From positions 113,063,001-113,127,000 of the forward strand of contig NC_091117.1 in NCBI RefSeq assembly GCF_040183065.1: a stretch of DNA of 64,000 nucleotides, given 5' to 3'. The first letter of the stretch is position 1, and each line of letters begins with the position of its first letter. Made by a program: the position numbers and the translations under genes. The stretch is from Periplaneta americana. Taxonomy: Eukaryota; Arthropoda; Insecta; Blattodea; Blattidae. Positions 57,664 through 64,000 of this stretch are shown here, piece after piece. The notes under the pieces are model-generated. The model saw only the letters and a list, made by a program, of their open reading frames with translations. It did not search any database and had not been told where the DNA came from.

Positions 57664-58540
57664 CTGAAATCACAAGATTTTAAAGTAGTTATGGTGTTCA
57701 TTTTGTTCAAGTCTATATGTTCTTTTTTATTTAAATTAAAAAATTTAATCTAACATATTAAATCACATTAGCTAACTTATATATTGATAACTTCAGTTTT
57801 GTAGTGGTCGTAAAATGTTATGATGTCATTTTGATATTTTCATAATGTCATTCGGTTTATATCATTCACTGTATTAATAATACCATATTCAACATATCAC
57901 ATCAGATTATCATGCTACTTAAGACAGAAGATATTTAAATTTATGTAGCTTCTTAAATAATTGAATAAGTTAATCAGTAGGCAGTTTAACTTAATTCCAA
58001 TTGAAAAACGAAATTTATTGCATGTTATCACCTACCACATAATTTATATATGGCTTATTTATAATATATAAGAAAAAAACAGTAGGCTAGGCCTAATTAT
58101 AACATGACATCAAAATGTTCATAAATCAATTGTTAGTTTCATTTCTAATTATTTTAATAAACATGAACATAATATGAAATATACAGTATAATCTCTCCAG
58201 CTAATTTCTTATATGTTATAAAATAAACACACTGCATATTTCAAGTAATCAGTTACTTTCTTTCATTGAAATTCGACATTAATATAATTTTGATACAAAT
58301 GCAGATATATTTCAGCTTCTAACATCACTGCGTAATTAAAATAAAATGGAATTTTTACATAAATTGTGACTACACTATCATGTGTTAAAATATTTGTGTA
58401 TCAGTAGTAATATTTTATACAACACAGTTACAGTTAAGTCATGTCATCATTAGATTCTATATTATGGTGGTTGTGTTGCATCTAAAGCTACACCACACAA
58501 GATAATATGTCAGGTTTTAAAAAAATAACAATTTTAGGCT
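57664..58540. other. No gene recognised
   Basis: AT-rich, with little structure apparent. Confidence 0.5.
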
Positions 58541-58559
58541 TAATAATTATAGTGTAAGC

Positions 58560-58925
58560 TACTGGTACTGCTTAATTTTCAGTGAAGTAAAATTATAATA
58601 CTTTTGAAAATATCCAAGTTTAACATGAATAATAAACAATGTTACATGTACTACAGTGAATGAAACTTACTTTATGTTAATTTCATCCCTTTGTTTCACT
58701 GATTCACAAACAAATTTTAGTCATGAACGTACTGATGGATAAGGTGCTGGTAATGCTTAATTTCCATTGAAGTAAAGTTATAATATACTTTTGAAAGTAT
58801 GCAAGTTTAACATGAATAATAAACAATGTTACATGTACTGCAGTGAATGAAACTTATTTTATGTTAATTTAATCTCTTCCTTCACTGGTTCACCAAGTAT
58901 TGGAAGTATTGATGGATAAGATGGT
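58560..58925. repeat. 185-bp tandem duplication
   Basis: CTTAATTT(T/C)CA(G/T)TGAAGTAAA at 58571 and 58756. The two copies remain alike to GATGGATAAGRTG. Confidence 0.9.
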
Positions 58926-59059
58926 TTCGCCTGACATTATTTTCTGCTACATTTGGGTGTTGATCTAAATGAGGGGAAAAAAAGTCCAAACCCCTGACCT
59001 AAAGATACATTTGGGTGGTTGTTAGCTGCTTAAGGGAAGTTATGCACAGCGTTAATGGC

Positions 59060-59415
59060 ATCCAACTGGTATATTTTCATTCTCATTGCAAGCTATATTG
59101 TGTAAAATAGCTGTTGCCACAATTACACTTTGAATTCTGCCCGATTTTAGTCTGATTCCAGTAGCTAAAACACGAAATCTTCTTTTCTATACCCCATAGC
59201 TCCTCTGTACTGGACTTCTAGTCCTTATGATGGCCTTATGATTTCTGCATCTCCTCCATCTGGTGATTGTATTTTCACATGTTTTCAGTCAATTGCACTT
59301 ATATAGTTAGGAAAACGCGAAATCGTATAAAATCCGTGCTTAACCCTTGCCGTTCCTTTAGGTGTTGTTGGCATGTTGATATAACGCTGTGACATATGTA
59401 TAGCTGTAGATACTT
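59060..59415 (-). pseudogene. PIF/Harbinger transposase, two blocks
   Basis: Upstream block on the minus strand (59410-59280): MPTTPKGTARVKHGFYTISR, FPNYISAID and, in another frame, KHVKIQSPDGGDAEI. This is the region around the first catalytic aspartate of Harbinger transposases. Downstream block (59230-59060): GAMGYRKEDFVF, LLESD, then ATAILHNIACNENENIPV-like sequence, the usual C-terminal end. The central catalytic part is deleted. The break lies beside the minisatellite at 59430. Confidence 0.75.
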
Positions 59416-59424
59416 TTGCAAGGA

Positions 59425-60860
59425 CTGAGAGGACAGAGACTGGAATTAGAGTACAGAGAGTGGACTGAGAGTACAGAGAGTAAACTGAAAGTACAGAGAG
59501 TGGACTGAGAGGAATGACAATGGACTGAGAGGACAGAGAGGAGCCTGGGAGGATAGATAGAGCACTGAGGGCTACAGAGAAAGCTAAGAGAACAGAGGGA
59601 ACAGAGACTGAACTGAGTGACAAGAAGGTGGAGAGCGAGGATGGTGAGTAAACTGAGAGACCAGAGAGTGGACGGAGGGGACAGAGAGTAGACTGAGAGG
59701 AAAGGAAATGGATTGAGAGGACAGAAAGTGGACAGAGATTACAGAGAGTGAATTGAGAGTACAAAGAGTAAACTGAGGGGCAGAGAATGGAATGAAGGGA
59801 CAGAATGGACTGAGACGACAGTGAGAGGACTCAGACAACAGTGTGTAGCCTGAGAGGATAGGGAATGAGCAAGAGGAGTGGGAATGAGCTAAGAGAACAG
59901 AGAGTGAACTGAGAGAAAAGAGAGTGGACACAGAGAATGTTGAGTATATTGAGAGAACAGAGAGTGGACTGAGAGGACAGAGAAGGGGCAGAGATTACAG
60001 AGAGTGAATTGAGAAGACGCAGATTGGACTGAGAGGAGAGAGAGAGAGAGGACTGAGGTAGTAGAACAGGGAAAGGAAACAGAGTGGACCGATATCAAAG
60101 AGAGATTACTGAAATTACAGTGAGTGAGCATAGAGAGGACTGAGAGGAAAGAATTCTGACTCACAGTTTCCCCAGTTCACTCTCAGTCTTCTCTCTATCC
60201 TCTCAGTCCACTCTCTGTCCTCTCAGTTCACTCTCTGTACACTCAATCCACTCTCAGTTTTCACCCCACTCTGTCCTCTCAGTCTACTCTCTGTTACCTG
60301 AGTTCATATTCTGTACTCTCTGTCCTCTCAGACTGTCGATCCACACTCTGTCTCCTCTGGTCTCCTCACTGTTTTCTCAGTCCACTCTCTGTCACCTGAG
60401 TCTACTCTCTGTCCCTTCCCTGTTCTCTCAGATCACTCTCTGTCCTATCAGTCCACTCTTTGTCTTCTCAGTCCACTCTCTGTCTTCACTCTGTCCTCTG
60501 AGTCCACACTCTGTGCTCTCAGTACACTCTCTGTTCTCTCAGTCAACTCTATCCTCTCTGTTCACTCTCTCTTCTCTCAGTTCACTCTCTGATCCCTCTC
60601 TATTCTTTTAGTTCCCTCCTATTCCCACAGTGCTCCATCTATTCTCTCAGTCTACTCTCTGTCCTCTCAGACCCCTTTCTGTCCTCTCAGTCCACTGCCT
60701 GTCCTTTCATTCCACTCTCTGTAGGCCTATTCACAGTCCACTCTCTGTACACTAAGTTCACTCTGTCATTTTTGTGCCTTCTCTGCCCTCTGCCTTCCCT
60801 CTGTCCACTCTGTCTCGTCTCAAAGTTCAATTCATGAAGGAAAGAGAAGACTGAGAATAA
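59425..60860. repeat. Giant inverted minisatellite (about 20-bp unit, two opposed arms)
   Basis: From 59425 to about 60155 the plus strand repeats GGACAGAGAGTGGACTGAGA in degenerate form. From about 60165 to 60850 it repeats the complement, TCTCAGTCCACTCTCTGTCC. The purine-rich strand switches at about 60160 without a long spacer. Each arm is about 700 bp. Long open frames across the array (Ser/Val/Leu-rich) are products of the unit. Confidence 0.95.
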
Positions 60861-60905
60861 AACAGACTGAGAAGACTGAAATTTAGAGGAAGAGGTTCAA
60901 TATGT

Positions 60906-61800
60906 AAGTTTTTTTTAGATTTAGATTTTCCAGCAAATCTGTCATACCCACAGTAATGAATTTTAATTTTAAGGGGCTCGAACTAAGGAGATAATACGCT
61001 GACTAGGTTCAAACTACAGTCCGATATTTAACGGAGGGGGTTCATTATGTATACAAGTTCAGATTTTTCCTGGAATTCTTTATTCCTACAATAAGCAATT
61101 ACACATTTTCAAGGCTCGAACTCAGGAAATAATTCCGTCATTGGGTTAAAACTACAGACTGTAATGTGGCGGAAGATTTGCATTGTGCATACAAGTTTTT
61201 AGTTTTTCCTAAAATTTTTTATTTCTTTAATAAAAAATTATAAATTTTCGAGGCTCAAACTCAGAGAATAAAACCGTCATTGGGTTCAAACTACAGGCTG
61301 TAATTTGGCGGAAGATGTGTTTTGTGTATACAAGTTTTAAATTTTTCCTGTAATTTTTATGTCTCTAATGAAGAATTATAAGTTTTCGGGGCTCAAACCC
61401 AGGAAATAATACCGTCACTGGGTCCAAACTACAGACTGTAATTTGGCGGAAGTCGAGCAGTGTGTATGCAAATTTTTAGATTTTTCCTGGAAATTTTCAT
61501 GCCTCTAATAAACAATTATAGCCTACACTTTCGGTATTCGAACTCAGGAAATATAGCCGTCACCTTGTCCAAACAAGAGACTGTAATTTGTCGGAAGATG
61601 TGCATTGTCTATACAAGTTTTTAGATTTTTCCTGCAATTTTTGGTCTCTAATAAAGAATTATAAATTTTCGGGGCTCAAACCCAGGATATAATGCCATCA
61701 CTGAATCCAAACTACAGACTGTAATTTCGCGGAAGTGGAGCATTGCGTGTACATGTTTTTGGACTTTTTCTGTAATTTTTTATACCTATAATGATGAATT
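60906..61800. repeat. Tandem array, 138-149-bp unit, about 6.5 copies
   Basis: Copy starts (AAGTTTTTAGATTTTTCCTG) are at 60906, 61055, 61193, 61332, 61470, 61615 and 61753. Each unit has GGCTCGAACTCAGGAAATAA and CAAACTACAGACTGTAATTT. Copies have diverged, so the array is old. Confidence 0.95.
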
Positions 61801-62890
61801 CGGCCTTACTTGGTTCCTATCATAGACAAATAAATAGAAAGACCCCCAACTCAATGCATTACCTTCGACACGCTATTGACGCGACGTCGAGACACTTGGC
61901 GGCAAAACATCGGAACTAAATCTCGTTACACATAGCGGCAGAATGCGGAACTACATCCCTTGTTACACGGCCCGATCGGTATTACAGGTATCCGTTATGC
62001 CAACATTAGAGCACGATCGGTACTGCAGATACCTATTATACCAACACATACTGGTATTTTTCATATCGCCAAAGGAGTGTGTAATGGTTTATCAGTTTAA
62101 ATAACATGTTTAACCACAATATTTATATCACATTTTTGTTTTAACATGTGAATATAAATATAATGGTTGAACATGAAACTGAAAACCATTAACACACACC
62201 GTCATTTAACCCTTTTATTAAATTAATTTATCAAATTTGACTAATAAAAGTTTTTGCATCTTCTAGATCAAATATGTAATTGAGATACAGGATGCGAATA
62301 GGATAGGATACTTCTCTCCAAAACACCTTAAGCACTATTTTTAAATAATGTTATGTATCATGTATTGGAAGATAAAAACAAAGATTGACTTTGGAATACT
62401 GATTTCGAAGTTATTATTGGTCAGTTATATAATTATAATTCGCTCTTAATTTTTTTATGTCAAACATTAGCTTGAAAATAGTCATAAGATGTTTTGCTGT
62501 GACATAGTACAACGCACGTTCATAAACATTTATAAAACACCACTTTATTTGTTTTACACCGTCAGAGCTGAACATCTATTTTTAAAAGTAACTGCCATTA
62601 GTTTAATATATGGATATTAAAAATCTAAGTAATCAATAATCACCACTGATAAAGAATACTAAGAAAACTATTTGTCTACAACAGACATAAAATTAACTTA
62701 GACTTTTAATAAAAACACCATTAAGAAATACAAGTAAAAAAATTATTTTTCATTCTCTGATGTATAGTTGATTCAAAACACTGAACATATTAGAAAAAGT
62801 GCAATACAATTTATTAGAGATAAGTCTATACTTCGCAACATTTCCTAATTTTGAGCTTTGATACTGAGTGTTTGATTTGATTGTGGCCCC
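61801..62890. other. No gene recognised
   Basis: There is a GC-richer patch at 61850-62050 (ACACGCTATTGACGCGACGT) with CGATCGGTA(T/C)T repeated twice, then AT-rich sequence. Confidence 0.5.
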
Positions 62891-62904
62891 ATTGCTCAAA
62901 ATAT

Positions 62905-63628
62905 GTTGTTGTTGTATTCTAATGCCAGGGGTTTGACAAAGTATTTGACCTCTTGCACTCCAATATTTTTCGAAGATATTATCATGGCCAGCCACTGAAG
63001 CACAGATTTTGAGGTGTTCCGAATCCATTTCTTGGTTTGAGTTGCACAGTGGGTAGTTAGGGGACTGATATATTCCAATTCTATGGAGGTGTTTGTTTGG
63101 CCAGACAGTCATGGCCTGTTGCCAATCTAAATGCAGCTACAGACGATTTTAGTGGTAAATCGGGAATTAACAGTGGATTATGATGCAGAGTGATCCATTT
63201 TTTCCCTTGAGATTTGTGTTATCAAATTTTGTTTGTTGAAGTCTAAGTATGTAGATTTAATAAATCTTTTCACAGAGTAATACGTAGATTTAGTAACAGG
63301 TCTTTAAGTAGCAGTGCTGCCCTTGTTTGCTAAAACATCAGCATTCTCGTTTCCCAGGATTCCACAATGGGATGGTATCCACTGGAATACAATTCTTTTA
63401 TTGAGTGATATTAATTGAGAGAGCATTTTAGTTATTTCTGCTGTTTGAGATGAAAGTATGTATTTAGAGACTATTGATAGAATAGCTGCTTTGGAGTCTG
63501 ACAATATAACTGCATTCTTAAATTTATTGATGTAGCATAGAAGATTCCTGAGACTTTTACTTATTACAATGATTTCTCCGTCAAAACTTGTTGTTCCACA
63601 TCCAAGAGATCTATAAAGTGAGAAGAGA
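62905..63628 (-). mobile_element. 5'-truncated RNase H LINE, second copy
   Basis: Minus-strand copy of the element at 22497-23454, truncated at a different 5' point. A probable duplication CAAAATAT is at 62897-62904 and 63629-63636. An (AAC)n-like tail. Coding shows VILSDSKAAILSIVSKY and FQWIPSHCGILGNENADVLA, then CPLCNS..SEHLKIC. Stops and shifts near 63110 and 63300. Confidence 0.88.
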
Positions 63629-63763
63629 CAAAATATTGTACCATATTTACTCTCTTCTTAGCTGATGTTATACGACAAGCATTCCATTATAAAAAATTTA
63701 GTTGCTTCTGTACCATTAAAGTAGTCCCGCCCAGAAATCCGATTGGGGGACTATTTTGCTGCA

Positions 63764-63940
63764 TAGAATTGGAATATATCAGTCTCCTAACTGTCCATTG
63801 TGCTACTCAAACCAAGAAATGGATTCGGAACACCTCAAAATCTGTGCTTCAGTGGCTGACCATGACAATAATTTTGAAAAATACTGGAGTGCAAGAGGTC
63901 AAATGACTTTATTGTCAAATGCCTGGCATTAGAAAACATC
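63764..63940 (+). mobile_element. RNase H LINE 3' end, third copy, opposite strand
   Basis: Starts CTGCATAGAATTGGAATATA, encodes the zinc-knuckle end (CPLCYSNQ-like; SEHLKIC), and finishes TGGCATTAGAAAACATC. It is inverted relative to the copy at 62905 and separated from it by 135 bp. Confidence 0.85.
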
Positions 63941-63956
63941 AACATATTTACTCTGG

Positions 63957-64000
63957 TCATGATAATATCTTTGAAAAATATTGGAGTGCAAGAGGTCAAA
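63957..64000 (+). mobile_element. RNase H LINE 3' end, fourth copy, cut by window edge
   Basis: CATGATAATATCTTTGAAAA followed by TATTGGAGTGCAAGAGGTCA repeats sequence seen at about 63860-63905, in the same orientation. It continues past the window. Confidence 0.8.

Noticed and set aside
59285..60164. Ser/Val/Leu-rich open frames up to 159 codons
   Set aside because: They arise because the 20-bp minisatellite unit lacks stops in these frames; only the last 40 or so codons near 59300 are Harbinger.

Overview
This is eukaryotic, almost certainly insect, non-coding DNA. It is AT-rich, packed with interspersed repeats, and carries tRNA-headed SINEs, several clades of decayed LINEs, and mariner, Tigger, hAT, PIF/Harbinger and P-type DNA transposons. 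A large repeat-rich genome such as a cockroach or termite would fit, but that is a guess from repeat style. No host gene, functional tRNA gene, rRNA, CRISPR or bacterial operon was found. Every recognisable protein fragment belongs to a mobile element.

Layout. 0-3 kb: a LINE tail, then a ZBED/Buster-like hAT transposase relic split by a SINE. 4-6.2 kb: a dead LINE carrying a SINE and an internal 211-bp tandem duplication. 7-14 kb: microsatellites and three tRNA-type SINEs. 14.4-16.4 kb: a LINE split by a Tigger-type element. 17-19.2 kb: a P-like end fragment, a SINE and an internally deleted hAT. 19.6-23.5 kb: a SINE, half a mariner and a 5'-truncated LINE with RNase H. 25-28 kb: a CR1/Jockey-type LINE. 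28.2-34.9 kb: two elements of one unplaced family (ends TGRGTCATTCCA) flanked by 2-bp repeats. 35-45.8 kb: a deeply nested block with a mariner, three tandem host units and at least six TIR elements. 46-55 kb: an almost complete P-superfamily transposon with a THAP-domain transposase in several exons. 55-56.5 kb: a second THAP-bearing element. 57.5-59.4 kb: Harbinger remains. 59.4-60.9 kb: a giant inverted minisatellite. 60.9-61.8 kb: a 140-bp tandem array. 62.9-64 kb: further LINE copies.

The most interesting system is at 45982-54996. It has a 30-bp terminal inverted repeat, perfect once a nested MITE is subtracted, a 7-bp target duplication and three direct subterminal repeats. Its gene of about 900 codons joins a THAP zinc finger, a coiled coil and a P-type RNase H-like catalytic core with D, D and E all visible. 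It is interrupted by one homopolymer frameshift, and a 77-bp candidate exon is incompatible with the reading frame. Nearby coding-poor elements with 7-bp duplications (36798-40182, 43462-45345, 45354-45839) could be passengers of the same machinery. A second set (38239-40055, 55027-56512) has 8-bp duplications and CAACGAG ends. Many insertions here can be dated relative to each other because empty sites survive in paralogous copies within the window.
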